Source of the DNA: Lentzea cavernae
GTDB taxonomy: Bacteria > Actinomycetota > Actinomycetes > Mycobacteriales > Pseudonocardiaceae
Reading direction: 5' to 3'
DNA: 64,000 bases
Assembly (NCBI RefSeq): GCF_014653695.1
Contig: NZ_BNAR01000018.1
Span: forward strand, 1 to 64,000
Shown: one piece after another, positions 1 to 8,085 of the stretch
How positions within the stretch are numbered: position 1 is the stretch's first letter
Layout: every line of letters starts with the position of its first letter
Made by a program: the position numbers and the translations under genes
The notes under the pieces: model-generated
The model's database searches: none
Seen by the model: the letters and a program-made list of their open reading frames with translations, nothing else
Told to the model about the DNA's origin: nothing

Positions 1-197
1 CGACTTGACCTCACCCCTCAGGTGCAGCAAGAGCTGTGGTGCGACTCGTGACGGGACCCCACCGCCCAGGCCTCCGGCTAAGGGCTGAGGACGGCTCGCC
101 TTCGGCATCGCGGGCCGTTTGTCCCGCGGAAGTGTCAGACCTCGTCGCTAGGTTGGGTCGCGGGGGGCCTCAAGCCAAGGGGGACCTCTGCGCGAGC

Positions 198-303
198 CTG
201 CCCCGGCATCTCTGCCCTCGCACCCATGGCCCGCAGCCCTGCCCCCCGCAGCCCTGCCCCCCGCAGCCCTGCCCCCGCACCCATGCCCCGCATCCCTGCC
301 CCA
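198..303. repeat. GC-rich 15-bp degenerate tandem repeat
   Basis: A unit close to CCCCGCAGCCCTGCC recurs about five to six times, with three near-perfect copies at about 232-277 and degraded copies on both sides. It lies just downstream of the terminator of the leftward gene at 360-818. No gene is supported in positions 1-314: the frames through this stretch only encode low-complexity Pro/Arg or Gly/Leu repeats. Confidence 0.7.
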
Positions 304-314
304 GGCATGCGAAA

Positions 315-340
315 GGGCGGCCCGCCGAAGCGGGCCGCCC
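315..340 (-). terminator. UUCG-capped terminator hairpin
   Basis: A perfect 11-bp GC stem (315-325 with 330-340) closes a four-base loop. Read on the minus strand, the direction of the adjacent gene, the loop is C(UUCG)G, an extra-stable tetraloop. It starts 20 bases after the stop codon of the gene at 360-818. There is no long U-tract, which is common for actinomycete terminators. Confidence 0.8.
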
Positions 341-359
341 CTCCGTTCGACCTCCGGAC

Positions 360-818
360 TTACTCGGAGAGCTCCGCCAGCTGGGCCTTCACCCTGGCCA
401 GCTCGGCCTCGAGCTCCTCCATGCGGGTGCGGTGCTGGTCGCGCGCCGCCTCGAGCACCGACTCGATGCCCTGCGCGATGTCCTCGTGCAGCTCCTTGGC
501 TGCCTTGGCGACCGCGATGGCCGGGATGACCAGGCCCGACACGACGCGCTGCGTGCCGTGGACCAGGTCGGCCTGCCACTCGCCCTCGGCGGTGCCGGTG
601 ACCGTGAGCGTGAGCTCGACGGTGCGAGTCTTCTTCGCCGTGCTCTTCGGGCGGCCGGCCTTCGGCTTCTCAGCCTTGGGGGCCTCGGCCTTCGGCGCCT
701 CGGCGGGCTTGGGAGCCTCGACGGGCTTCGGGGCCTGGGCCTCGGGGGCGGCCGGCGCCGGAGTCTCCTCCACGACGGTGTCCTCGACTGCCTTAACCTC
801 GGTGAGCGTGTCCGACAC
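360..818 (-). CDS. Ala/Pro/Lys-rich protein with C-terminal coiled coil
   Basis: This 152-residue protein is of unknown function. Residues 1-30 are acidic and residues 30-60 are a Pro-Lys-Ala-Glu repeat with an AT-hook-like GRPKSTAKK stretch. Residues 65-100 look like a small beta/alpha domain, and residues 105-152 are a heptad-rich coiled coil. The GTG start is chosen because AGAGAGGA sits nine bases upstream. It resembles small actinomycete proteins with a histone-H1-like tail, so nucleoid or DNA association is possible but unproven. It ends at a UUCG hairpin terminator, and it is transcribed in the same direction as the protease pair upstream. Confidence 0.7.
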   Translation of the reverse strand: MSDTLTEVKAVEDTVVEETPAPAAPEAQAPKPVEAPKPAEAPKAEAPKAEKPKAGRPKSTAKKTRTVELTLTVTGTAEGEWQADLVHGTQRVVSGLVIPAIAVAKAAKELHEDIAQGIESVLEAARDQHRTRMEELEAELARVKAQLAELSE

Positions 819-911
819 GATCAGGTTTCCTCTCTCCGCAACGACGTGACCCCGCGCACAGCATAGAACACCTGTTCGATCAGCCGTGAATGGGGTCAGC
901 GGAGAGCCTAG

Positions 912-1133
912 TCAGTACGGCGGGAGCTGCACGCGCCACTGCCGTTCGACGTCGACGACGCCGGGTACCGCCTGCAGCGCCGGGATGGCCCTGACCTCGG
1001 CCGTGCCGGTGACCACGCCCAGCGCCTCCAGGACGGTGTCGACCACCAGGCCCGCCTCCCGCAGGTCGTCGAGGACCTGCGGGAGGCTGCCCTCCGTCAC
1101 GGAGACCATCACCTGGTCCACCGGTGCGGTCAT
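912..1133 (-). CDS. Small I9/propeptide-like partner of the S8 protease
   Basis: A 73-residue protein whose ATG overlaps the stop of the subtilase gene (ATGA, 1130-1133), implying translational coupling. The pattern of two short helices between beta strands, ending in AVPGVVDVERQ, resembles the inhibitor-I9/subtilase-propeptide fold, which folds and inhibits S8 proteases in cis or in trans. Here it is a separate gene placed after the protease rather than a fused propeptide. A role as foldase or inhibitor is inferred from fold pattern and linkage. Confidence 0.75.
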   Translation of the reverse strand: MTAPVDQVMVSVTEGSLPQVLDDLREAGLVVDTVLEALGVVTGTAEVRAIPALQAVPGVVDVERQWRVQLPPY

Positions 1134-2293
1134 GGCGCCTGGACGAGTCCGGCGCCGATGTCGGTGGACGCCAGCGGCAGGCGCAGGGCCGTGCCGACCA
1201 GGCGGGCCCACAGCTCGTAGCCGCGCGCGCCCGTCTTCTCCGCGATCAGGACCGCCACTCCGGCCGCGTGCGGGGTGGCCATCGACGTGCCGCGCAGGCG
1301 GCGGTACTTCTCCGGGAGCTTGAAGGAGGAGTGGACGTCGACGCCGGGTCCGCACACGTCGATCTGGCCGATCTTGTCCGCCGAGCCCGAGGAGAACGAC
1401 GCGATCGCGCGGTTCACGTCGATCGCGGCCACGGCGATGATGCTCGGGCAACGGGCCGGGTGGCCCACCGGCGCGATGCGGCCGGGGCGCGTGGAGGCGT
1501 TGCCCGACGCGGCGATGATCAGCGTGCCCTTGGCCAGCGCGCGCTGGGCCACGGTCTCGTAGATCTGCGAGTACGGCGTGCCCGCCGGGACGTCGGCGCC
1601 CAGGGACATCGAGATGACCGCGCACCCGTTGGTGATGGCCCAGTCGATGCCCGCGAGGATGCCGCCGTCGGAGCCGGAGCCCGCGTTCGACAGCACCTTG
1701 CCCGCGAAGATCTCGGCCTCGTACGCGACGCCGTAGCCCGGCAGGGTCGCGGGCTTGCGCGGGCCCGCGGACGTGCCGATGCAGTGCGTGCCGTGGCCGT
1801 GGCCGTCCTGCACGTCCTCGCCGGCGATGAACGACTGCGTGGTGATCGAACGCCCGGTGAAGTCCGGGTGGTTCTTCTCCCAGCCGGTGTCCAGGACGGC
1901 GATCTTGACGCCCTTGCCGGTGGCCGTGCTGACGTCCGCGCCGACCGCCTGCAGCCCCCAGGTCAGCACGGACTCGTCAACGGCCTGCACCTCGGCCTCC
2001 GCGGCCGGTGCGGCGTCGTCCTGGAACGCGTGCACGACGCGTTCCGGTTCGACGATCTGGACCGGGCCCGGACGGTCGGCCGCGCCGTTGAGCCCGGTCA
2101 GCAGCGTCGGGTCACCGGAGGCCACGGCGACGCCGAGTTCCGGGAACACCTGCAGCGTGTCCGAGCCGATCTCGCCGGTGTTCGGGTTGAACCCGGCGAT
2201 GGCGCCGAGTTCGGCCAGTCCTTCTTCGATGGCGTCTTCCTGCAGCAGCACCAGGAAACGGCCTGTGGTCTCCACTTCCGCGGGTTCGGTCAT
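1130..2293 (-). CDS. S8 family serine protease (subtilase)
   Basis: A 387-residue subtilisin-like protease. The catalytic triad is visible: Asp135 (VLDTG), His167 (GHGTH) and Ser337 (GTSMATPH), with the oxyanion Asn265 (AASGN). Residues 1-115 form an N-terminal domain that may act as a built-in propeptide. No signal peptide or membrane segment is seen, so the enzyme is probably cytoplasmic, unlike most secreted subtilisins. It is coupled by a four-base overlap to the small I9-like gene that follows. A short dyad, ACTCTC-N16-GAGAGT at 2308-2335, lies in the 63-base gap before the gene and could be an operator. Confidence 0.93.
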   Translation of the reverse strand: MTEPAEVETTGRFLVLLQEDAIEEGLAELGAIAGFNPNTGEIGSDTLQVFPELGVAVASGDPTLLTGLNGAADRPGPVQIVEPERVVHAFQDDAAPAAEAEVQAVDESVLTWGLQAVGADVSTATGKGVKIAVLDTGWEKNHPDFTGRSITTQSFIAGEDVQDGHGHGTHCIGTSAGPRKPATLPGYGVAYEAEIFAGKVLSNAGSGSDGGILAGIDWAITNGCAVISMSLGADVPAGTPYSQIYETVAQRALAKGTLIIAASGNASTRPGRIAPVGHPARCPSIIAVAAIDVNRAIASFSSGSADKIGQIDVCGPGVDVHSSFKLPEKYRRLRGTSMATPHAAGVAVLIAEKTGARGYELWARLVGTALRLPLASTDIGAGLVQAP

Positions 2294-2356
2294 GACGTTT
2301 CGCCCCTACTCTCCAACTAGCCCTCACTAGAGAGTCGTCACATCGGGGCTCTTGTT

Positions 2357-3529
2357 TCAGGCCGTTTGCCTTCTGCGCTGAAAGAATTCACCGATCGGCT
2401 CAACGTACTTGGCCGCGATCGGCCCGAGGATCGCCATCAGGAGCACGTACGCGGTCGCGAGCGCCGCCAGCTCGTCGGCCACCTGGCCGGACGCCACGGC
2501 CAGCCCGGCGATCACGATGGAGAACTCGCCGCGCGCCACCAGGGCCACGCCCGCACGCATGCGGCCCATCTTGCCGATGCCCTGCCTGCGCGCCGCCCAC
2601 CAGCCGGTGTACACCTTCGTCGCCGTCGTGACGACGGCCAGCGCCACCGCGATCGCGAGGACTGGGGGAATCGAGCGCGGGTCGGTGTTCAGCCCGAACA
2701 CGACGAAGAACATCGCGGCGAACAGGTCGCGCAACGGCTCCAGCAGGCGGGTGGCGTTCTCGGCGGTGGACCCGGAGATCGCGATGCCGAGCAGGAACGC
2801 GCCGACCGCCGCGGAGACCTGAAGCTGCGAGGCGATGCCCGCGACGAGCAGAGCCGAACCGAGCAGCTTGAGCAGGAACACCTCGTGGTCGGGACTGTCC
2901 ACAATGGCCGAGATGAACCGGCCGTACTTCAACGCCACCACCAGGACCACGGTGATCGCGAGCAGCGAGATGCCGACCGAGGTGAGTCCGCCGACGAAGC
3001 TCACGCCCGCCAGCACGGCCGTCAGCACCGGCAGGTAGACGGCCATCGCGAGGTCTTCGAACACGAGCACGGACAGCACGACCGGTGTCTCGCGGTTGCC
3101 GAGACGGCCGAGGTCGCCGAGGACCTTCGCGACGATCCCGGACGACGAGATGTAGGTGACGCCCGCCATGGCCAGCGCGCCGACCGTGCCCCAGCCGAGC
3201 AGGTAGGCCGCGATCGCGCCCGGCGCCGCGTTCAGCACCAGGTCGAGCACGCCCGCCATCCAGGACTTCTTCAGCCCGGTGGTGAGTTCGGACGCCGAGT
3301 ACTCGAGACCGAGCAGCAGGAGCAGCAGCACCACGCCGATCTCGCTGGCCAGGTGGGTGAACTCCTCGATGCCCGCTAACGGGACGAGCCCGCCCTCACC
3401 GAACGCGAGCCCGCCGATCAGGTACAGCGGGATCGGGGAGATTCCGGCACGGCGAGCCACACGACCCAGCAGACCGAGGCCGAAGAACACCGCGCCGAGC
3501 TGGATCATGGCAATTGTTGTCTCGTGCAC
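2357..3529 (-). CDS. CPA2 family cation:proton antiporter (KhtU-like)
   Basis: A 390-residue polytopic membrane protein with about 12 hydrophobic segments and the CPA2/Kef-type pattern (LLLLLGLEYS, FFVVFGLNTDP). It starts with GTG five bases after the stop of the TrkA-C gene upstream, so the two form an operon equivalent to KhtT-KhtU, which exchanges potassium (or sodium) for protons. It lacks a fused C-terminal RCK domain; that job falls to the separate partner. A role in pH and potassium homeostasis follows from the family. The exact ion cannot be read from sequence. Confidence 0.9.
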   Translation of the reverse strand: MHETTIAMIQLGAVFFGLGLLGRVARRAGISPIPLYLIGGLAFGEGGLVPLAGIEEFTHLASEIGVVLLLLLLGLEYSASELTTGLKKSWMAGVLDLVLNAAPGAIAAYLLGWGTVGALAMAGVTYISSSGIVAKVLGDLGRLGNRETPVVLSVLVFEDLAMAVYLPVLTAVLAGVSFVGGLTSVGISLLAITVVLVVALKYGRFISAIVDSPDHEVFLLKLLGSALLVAGIASQLQVSAAVGAFLLGIAISGSTAENATRLLEPLRDLFAAMFFVVFGLNTDPRSIPPVLAIAVALAVVTTATKVYTGWWAARRQGIGKMGRMRAGVALVARGEFSIVIAGLAVASGQVADELAALATAYVLLMAILGPIAAKYVEPIGEFFQRRRQTA

Positions 3530-3534
3530 TGTGC

Positions 3535-4008
3535 TTAACCGCCGTGGAGGATCTCCGCGGCGGCGTCGAGGCCCTCCGCGGTACCGACGACGACCGCGAG
3601 GTCACCGTTCTCGAAGATGAAGTCGGGGCCGGGCGACGGGTGGGCGTTGCCCGAGCGTACGACGGCCACGATGGACACACTGGTCCTGGTGCGCAGGGCG
3701 GTCTCGCCGAGGGTGTGGTTCGCGAAGGCGGTGACCGGCAGCTGACGCGTGGTGATGCCCGCGATGTCGCGGGTCTCCTCGCGCAGGTGGGCGACGAGCT
3801 GCGGCGCGCCGAGCAGGCCCGCGAGCGTGTTCGCCTCTTCCGGGGACAGCGGTATGGAGGCCGAGCACGAGTCGGGGTCGTTCGCCTTGGAGACGATCAA
3901 CTCGAACTTGCCGTCCCGATAGGTGATCACGCCGACTCGACGTCCGGCGCGGATCGTGAAGTCCTGACGCGTCCCGATGCCCGGAAGGGGCGTGATCTCT
4001 ACGTTCAC
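3535..4008 (-). CDS. TrkA-C (RCK) regulatory subunit of antiporter, KhtT-like
   Basis: About 157 residues. The N-terminus (VEITPLPGIGTRQDF) is characteristic of KhtT-type gating subunits, and the second half (about residues 75-155) is a TrkA-C ligand-binding domain. It precedes the antiporter gene in the same operon and should gate it in response to a nucleotide such as c-di-AMP or ATP, as in related systems (inference). The GTG at 4008 is preferred because the family begins here. An in-frame ATG at 4017 would add three residues. Neither has a Shine-Dalgarno sequence, so a leaderless transcript is likely. Confidence 0.85.
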   Translation of the reverse strand: MNVEITPLPGIGTRQDFTIRAGRRVGVITYRDGKFELIVSKANDPDSCSASIPLSPEEANTLAGLLGAPQLVAHLREETRDIAGITTRQLPVTAFANHTLGETALRTRTSVSIVAVVRSGNAHPSPGPDFIFENGDLAVVVGTAEGLDAAAEILHGG

Positions 4009-4026
4009 ACAGATCATGATACGTGG
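4009..4026. promoter_or_regulatory. Very short divergent promoter with overlapping -10 elements
   Basis: Only 18 bases separate the divergent TrkA-C and DUF1015 starts. The GATCATGATAC core offers TATCAT on the minus strand and TGATAC on the plus strand as -10 candidates. Each would put the transcription start at or next to the corresponding start codon, giving leaderless mRNAs both ways. This is inferred; no clear -35 is seen. Confidence 0.35.
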
Positions 4027-5127
4027 ATGACGCAGCGAGTTCGCCCCGTGCGGCGGGGCTGGGTGGTGCGCGAGCGCGTGCCGGGCCCGGACGTCGACGA
4101 GTTCGCCGAGCCCGGCCAGGTGATCGGCGCGCTCGCGAGAGCCCCGCACGGCACGTTGCTGGCCGTGCAGCACCCCCACCGCACGCCGGACGCGCTGGCC
4201 GCGGGCACCGGGCTGCTCGACGCGCTGCCCGCCGCCCGTGCCGAGCTCGCGGTGCTGATCAGGCGCGCGTACGTCGAGGTCACCGACGTCGTGGCGCCCT
4301 ACCGGGTGGACGGGCCGGACGGAACGGCGTGCGGTCTGCTGTGCCTGGTCGACCCGGACGGCATCGCGCACACCGAGGACGTCTACCCCGAGGTGGTCGC
4401 CGAACGCGGCCAGGTGCTGGCCTCGCTGGGCATCGCCACGAGCGCCGCCATGCTCATCCCCATCACGCCGCACGACGGGTTGACGGAGCTCGTGCTCGGC
4501 ATGACGGAGGAACCCGCCGTGTCACTTGTGGACTCGGGCGGGCGGCGGCACTGGGTGTGGCTGGTCGGACCGGGGGAGCTGCAGGAGCGGTTCCTCGACG
4601 CCGCCGGAGCGCATCCGCTGCTCGTGGCCGACGGCAACCACCGGGTCGCGGCGGCGCGGCAGGCGGGACTGGCCGGGTTGCTGGCGCTCGTCACGTCCGG
4701 CCCGGGGCTGCGGGTCGGGCCCATCCACCGCGCGCTCGCCGGCACCGGCTTGGGCACGTCCGACCTGGTGGCGGCGTGGGAACGGGCCAGGCTCGCGGTG
4801 TCGTCGTTGCCCTACGTCGTCGACCCGTCGCCGGGTGTCGTCGTGGTGCGGTGCCCCGACGCGGTGCTGCGGGTCGAACTGCCTGCGGGACAGGGGATCG
4901 ACCACGCCGTGGTGGAGTCGTTGCTGCTGGGCTCCGCACTCGGGCTGGACCCGGAGAGCCCGTGCGTGCGGCCGGTCGTGGACCCGTCCGTCGAGGCCGA
5001 GGCGGTGCTGCTGATCGCGCCGGTGCCGCTGCGGGAGGTGCTGGAGGGCACCAAGATGCCGCGCAAGAGCACCTACTTCACCCCCAAGCCGCGGAGCGGA
5101 CTACTGCTGGCCGACCTGTCACCGTAG
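4027..5127 (+). CDS. DUF1015 family protein (SerK-like fold)
   Basis: A 366-residue soluble protein. The family signature DGNHR lies at residues 202-206, preceded by HPLLVA and followed by an Ala-rich helix. This is the motif shared by DUF1015 proteins, some of which are serine kinases related to ParB/Srx folds. The closing KMPRKSTYFTPKP pattern is also typical of the family. It is divergent from the antiporter operon. Activity as a free-serine kinase is possible, but this actinobacterial branch is uncharacterised, so no reaction is assigned. The ATG at 4027 is the only reasonable start given the neighbouring gene. Confidence 0.85.
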   Translation: MTQRVRPVRRGWVVRERVPGPDVDEFAEPGQVIGALARAPHGTLLAVQHPHRTPDALAAGTGLLDALPAARAELAVLIRRAYVEVTDVVAPYRVDGPDGTACGLLCLVDPDGIAHTEDVYPEVVAERGQVLASLGIATSAAMLIPITPHDGLTELVLGMTEEPAVSLVDSGGRRHWVWLVGPGELQERFLDAAGAHPLLVADGNHRVAAARQAGLAGLLALVTSGPGLRVGPIHRALAGTGLGTSDLVAAWERARLAVSSLPYVVDPSPGVVVVRCPDAVLRVELPAGQGIDHAVVESLLLGSALGLDPESPCVRPVVDPSVEAEAVLLIAPVPLREVLEGTKMPRKSTYFTPKPRSGLLLADLSP

Positions 5128-5542
5128 GGCCCTGCCGGGCGAGTTCGTTCGGCCCTGTACGGCCGTCGGGCACGCGGTGAAAATCGTCCAATGCAGCTGG
5201 TGCCGCACGCAGGCACGGGCACTGTCGTCGTGATGTGACAAGGCTTCGCGCACTCGGCCAGTGCCGCGCACCGCCACCAGGTCCTCGCCCTGACCTTCGC
5301 CCAGGACGAGGACTTGGTGGCGAACATCCGCCGGCGGCCGCTCAGGGGGCGATTCAGAGTCCACCGGCTCTGGCGGTCGTGGACCTGCTGACGTCTCATG
5401 GTGAGGGGACGATGTTCGCGGCGGCGGCACGGACATCCGGTGGCCGACGTCGCCGATGCCCACCTGGCCACACCGGCGCACCCGCTCCGCGTGCCGGCGG
5501 CGGTGCGCGACCTGCTGTCTCCCGACCCGTGAGGCACCCACG
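5128..5542. other. 415-base region with only a short orphan reading frame
   Basis: I see no convincing full gene here. A 44-codon frame (5398-5532) ends in a protein-like segment (PLRVPAAVRDLLSPDP) but has no Shine-Dalgarno sequence or recognisable domain. Upstream, another frame contains RHQVLALTFAQDEDLV before a stop. Together they look like decayed coding sequence, possibly an old regulatory partner of the STAS gene downstream. This is speculative. Confidence 0.35.
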
Positions 5543-5872
5543 ATGGAACCCCAGCCAGGCCAGATGGAGGTGAGCCGCCGCGGCGCGGTGGTGACGCTGA
5601 CGGGCGAGGTCGACATGAACACCAGCGACCTGCTGCGCTCCGAGCTCGCGCTCGCCTGCTCGTCCGGAGACGGCATGGGGGACGTCGTCGTCGACTTCAC
5701 CGGACTGACGTTCATCGGCTCGAGCGGCCTGCACGTGCTGATCGAGACCGCCGCCCGGCTGGGCGACCGGCGCCTCGTGCTGCTCGGCGGCGGTTGGGCG
5801 GCCTACGTCGTGAACCTGCTCGGGCTCACGATGAAGTTCCCGAACATCGTTGTGGACCAAGACGTCGGGTGA
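5543..5872 (+). CDS. STAS domain anti-sigma factor antagonist
   Basis: A 109-residue single STAS domain. The pattern VTLTGEVDMNTS at the start and FTGLTFIGSSGLHVL near residues 52-66 match SpoIIAA-type antagonists, in which a Ser in the D-S-S/G-S-S loop is phosphorylated by a cognate HPK kinase to control partner switching. Here the loop reads GSSG, so a phosphorylatable serine is present. No anti-sigma kinase or sigma factor lies beside it, so its partners are elsewhere. The ATG at 5543 is chosen over longer in-frame options because they are arginine-rich and non-conserved. Confidence 0.88.
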   Translation: MEPQPGQMEVSRRGAVVTLTGEVDMNTSDLLRSELALACSSGDGMGDVVVDFTGLTFIGSSGLHVLIETAARLGDRRLVLLGGGWAAYVVNLLGLTMKFPNIVVDQDVG

Positions 5873-5903
5873 TGTCCACTGAGGACGCTGTAGGGTCGGT
5901 CGC

Positions 5904-6266
5904 ATGGCGGTGCGAGCGATCAGGGGTGCCACGCAGATCGACGCGGACTCGCGCGAGCTGCTGCTGGAGGCGACGGCCGAGCTGGTGCGGGAGGTGTTGG
6001 CGTGCAACGCGTTGACGTCGGAAGACCTGATCAGCGTCGTGCTCACCGCCACACCCGACCTGACGTCCGAGTTCCCCGCCTACGCCGCGCGCCAGGCAGG
6101 TCTGCAGGACGTGCCGCTGCTGTCCGCGACCGAGATCGCGGTGCCCGGCTCGATGCCCCGCGTGATCCGGTTGCTGGCACACGTCGAGACGGACCTGCCG
6201 CGATCGTCGGTGAAGCACGTCTACCTGCGCGGCGCGGCGGCGTTGAGGACCGACCTCAACCACTGA
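5904..6266 (+). CDS. aroH: Chorismate mutase, AroH class
   Basis: A 120-residue protein that matches the AroH-type trimeric chorismate mutase over its whole length (chorismate to prephenate, phenylalanine/tyrosine biosynthesis). Seen are the N-terminal VRAIRGAT strand carrying the conserved Arg, the central FTAT-like segment (here LTATPDLTSEFPA) and the C-terminal VKHVYLRGA strand with the active-site Tyr and Arg. In related actinomycetes aroH lies near cmk-plsC-der. Here about 20 kb of island separates them, consistent with insertion between them (inference). The last 11 bases overlap the convergent methyltransferase gene. Confidence 0.95.
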   Translation: MAVRAIRGATQIDADSRELLLEATAELVREVLACNALTSEDLISVVLTATPDLTSEFPAYAARQAGLQDVPLLSATEIAVPGSMPRVIRLLAHVETDLPRSSVKHVYLRGAAALRTDLNH

Positions 6267-7176
6267 AGGCGCGGCTGATCGCGTCGACGTGCCGGTGGTC
6301 CGTGCCGCAGCAGCCGCCCAGCACCGTCAGCCGGGGAAAGCGCTCTCGCAGTGTCCGGTAGTCGTCCGCGAACTCCTCGGGATCGCCGCGGTCCAGCACC
6401 TCGGCCTCGTCCAGTTCGGCGTGGCTGAGCTTCGACGCGTTGGCCCTGATGCCCCTGACGCGTTCCGTCCACTCCGCGTGCGGGTCCAGCGCCGGCGCGA
6501 TGTGCGTGGGATGCGCGCAGTTGACCATGTAGTAGGCCGGGTGGCCGTCGGTGTCGCGTTCGACCGCCTCGATCGCGTCGCCCAGCGCGTCCCCGCTCGG
6601 CAGCCTGCCGTCGGTCTCGACGGTGAACGAGATGACGACGGGCACGTTCGCATCGCGGGCGGCGTCGACGATGCCGGTGGCCTCGGGAACGTTGGTCAGG
6701 GTCATGGCGGTGACGAGGTCAGCCTGGGTGTCGGCGAGCGTCCGGATCTGCACCGCGTGGTAGTCCCGCGCCTCCTCCCTGGTCATGATCGACTCGGGCC
6801 GGTAGGCGTCGCCCCGCGGTCCGACGCAACCGCTGATGACGACCGGGATCGCGAACCGCTGCCGCACGTCCAGGAGGAGGTCGACGGCCTTGCGGTTGGC
6901 CGAGTCGAGGCGCTCCGCGTCGTAGCCCCGGCGCGCGGCCCAGTCGGGGTTGGCGCGCCAGGTCGCCGTTTCGAGGACGATGCCCGCGCCGTCGCGTTCG
7001 GCGATGCCCGCGTACCGCTCGTAGTAGCGGGTGAGCGCCGCGTGGCCGTCGGGGTCGTCGAGCAGCGGGAACGCGGCGAAGTCGGGCAGGTCGATGCCGT
7101 CGTCGAAGATCAGGGTGGTCTCGGCGCCGCCGTCGGTGAGGAAGAGGCCGGCGTGGAGCTGGGGCAGCGTTCTCAT
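6256..7176 (-). CDS. Homocysteine S-methyltransferase family protein
   Basis: A 306-residue TIM-barrel enzyme of the Hcy-binding family. The zinc ligands are visible: Cys220 (MVNCAHP) and the GGCCGT pair Cys289/Cys290 near the C-terminus. The N-terminal TDGGAETTL is the usual strand-1 signature. Members transfer a methyl group from S-methylmethionine or a related donor to homocysteine. The ATG is preceded by GGAGG at six bases. It is convergent with aroH, with an 11-base overlap. The methyl donor cannot be inferred, and no riboswitch is seen in the short upstream gap. Confidence 0.92.
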   Translation of the reverse strand: MRTLPQLHAGLFLTDGGAETTLIFDDGIDLPDFAAFPLLDDPDGHAALTRYYERYAGIAERDGAGIVLETATWRANPDWAARRGYDAERLDSANRKAVDLLLDVRQRFAIPVVISGCVGPRGDAYRPESIMTREEARDYHAVQIRTLADTQADLVTAMTLTNVPEATGIVDAARDANVPVVISFTVETDGRLPSGDALGDAIEAVERDTDGHPAYYMVNCAHPTHIAPALDPHAEWTERVRGIRANASKLSHAELDEAEVLDRGDPEEFADDYRTLRERFPRLTVLGGCCGTDHRHVDAISRAFSG

Positions 7177-7263
7177 CGGATGCCTCCAGGTCGGAGGGCT
7201 CAGTGTGCGTTCCGGATGCCGGTTCCGCCCGATAAGGTGGGGCGATCACTGGGGGGTGATCAC

Positions 7264-8037
7264 GTGTTCCAGCCCTATCTGGCCGAGTACCGCTACTACG
7301 CGTTGTTCGAGGCACAGAGCGACATGCACGACATCGAGAAGGCCGAGGGACTCTTCCGCTCCGTCACCGCGTTCGACGAGCAGAGGTACGAAGGCCACGG
7401 CGTGTGGCGGCGGAGCTGGGCCCTGTCGGCCAGCGAGGACCGCAATTCCTACGAGGACTACCGCGAGGCGAGCGCGGCCGAGGTGGAACTCCTCCGGCGG
7501 CGGGCCGATGCTCAGCCGGCGCCGTCGGTGGATCTGGATGAGCTCGACGAGGCGGTCGTGGTCCTCCTGGCGGCCCGGAGGCGTGCCGAGCCGGTGGACG
7601 GCCACCACTACTTCGCGCTGTTCGATGATCTCGCCCACCTGGTGGACCTCGACCGCGCGAGATCCCTGATCCGGTGCCCCTCCGACGGCGACGGCGGGTG
7701 GCAGACGTTCTCGCGCGAGGGCGAATGGCTGCCGGGCGGGGAACCGCGGAACGAGCACTCCCTGCCGGTCGGCCGCGAGGACGCCGGACGGATCAGCAGG
7801 ACGAGGGAAGCCGCCGCGGTCCGGTACTTCGACGTCCGATCCCGCACCGGGAAGCCGCACGAAATCGTCCGTCGCACCGGATCGGCCGACGAGTCCGCCA
7901 GCCACCTGGGGTGGCGACCCACCGACGTCCTCGGACGGGTGCCGCCGGGCTCGTGGGTCGACGAGGTCGGCGAACGCTGGTTCGACAGGCATCGGTACGT
8001 CATCGCGGACAGCGGCCGGTTCACACTGCTGAGGTGA
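7264..8037 (+). CDS. Hypothetical protein, 257 aa
   Basis: I do not recognise this protein. It is soluble, rich in Arg/Asp/Glu and aromatic residues, with a helical N-terminus (YLAEYRYYALFEAQ) and a beta-rich C-terminal part ending in a VIADSGRFTLLR strand. There is no signal peptide or membrane segment. The GTG at 7264 is chosen because a GGGGGG run (7251-7256) sits seven bases upstream. Extending the frame further upstream would run antisense through the methyltransferase gene. It is bounded downstream by a strong bidirectional hairpin. Confidence 0.7.
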   Translation: MFQPYLAEYRYYALFEAQSDMHDIEKAEGLFRSVTAFDEQRYEGHGVWRRSWALSASEDRNSYEDYREASAAEVELLRRRADAQPAPSVDLDELDEAVVVLLAARRRAEPVDGHHYFALFDDLAHLVDLDRARSLIRCPSDGDGGWQTFSREGEWLPGGEPRNEHSLPVGREDAGRISRTREAAAVRYFDVRSRTGKPHEIVRRTGSADESASHLGWRPTDVLGRVPPGSWVDEVGERWFDRHRYVIADSGRFTLLR

Positions 8038-8047
8038 CGGCGTTCCA

Positions 8048-8079
8048 CCGGAGCCCCGCCCGGACGAGCGGGGCTCCGG
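8048..8079. terminator. Bidirectional terminator between convergent genes
   Basis: A perfect 12-bp GC stem (8048-8059 with 8068-8079) and an eight-base loop fall in the 48-base gap between the convergent genes ending at 8037 and 8086. This is the expected place for a shared factor-independent terminator. Confidence 0.85.
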
Positions 8080-8085
8080 GAGACC

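Noticed and set aside
198..303. Tandem repeats as a CRISPR array
   Set aside because: The units are 15 bp and contiguous without spacers, so this is a simple tandem repeat. No CRISPR array was found elsewhere in the window.
7177..7263. A riboswitch (SAM or cobalamin) before the homocysteine methyltransferase
   Set aside because: The gap is only 87 bases, shared with a divergent gene, and shows no conserved riboswitch core.
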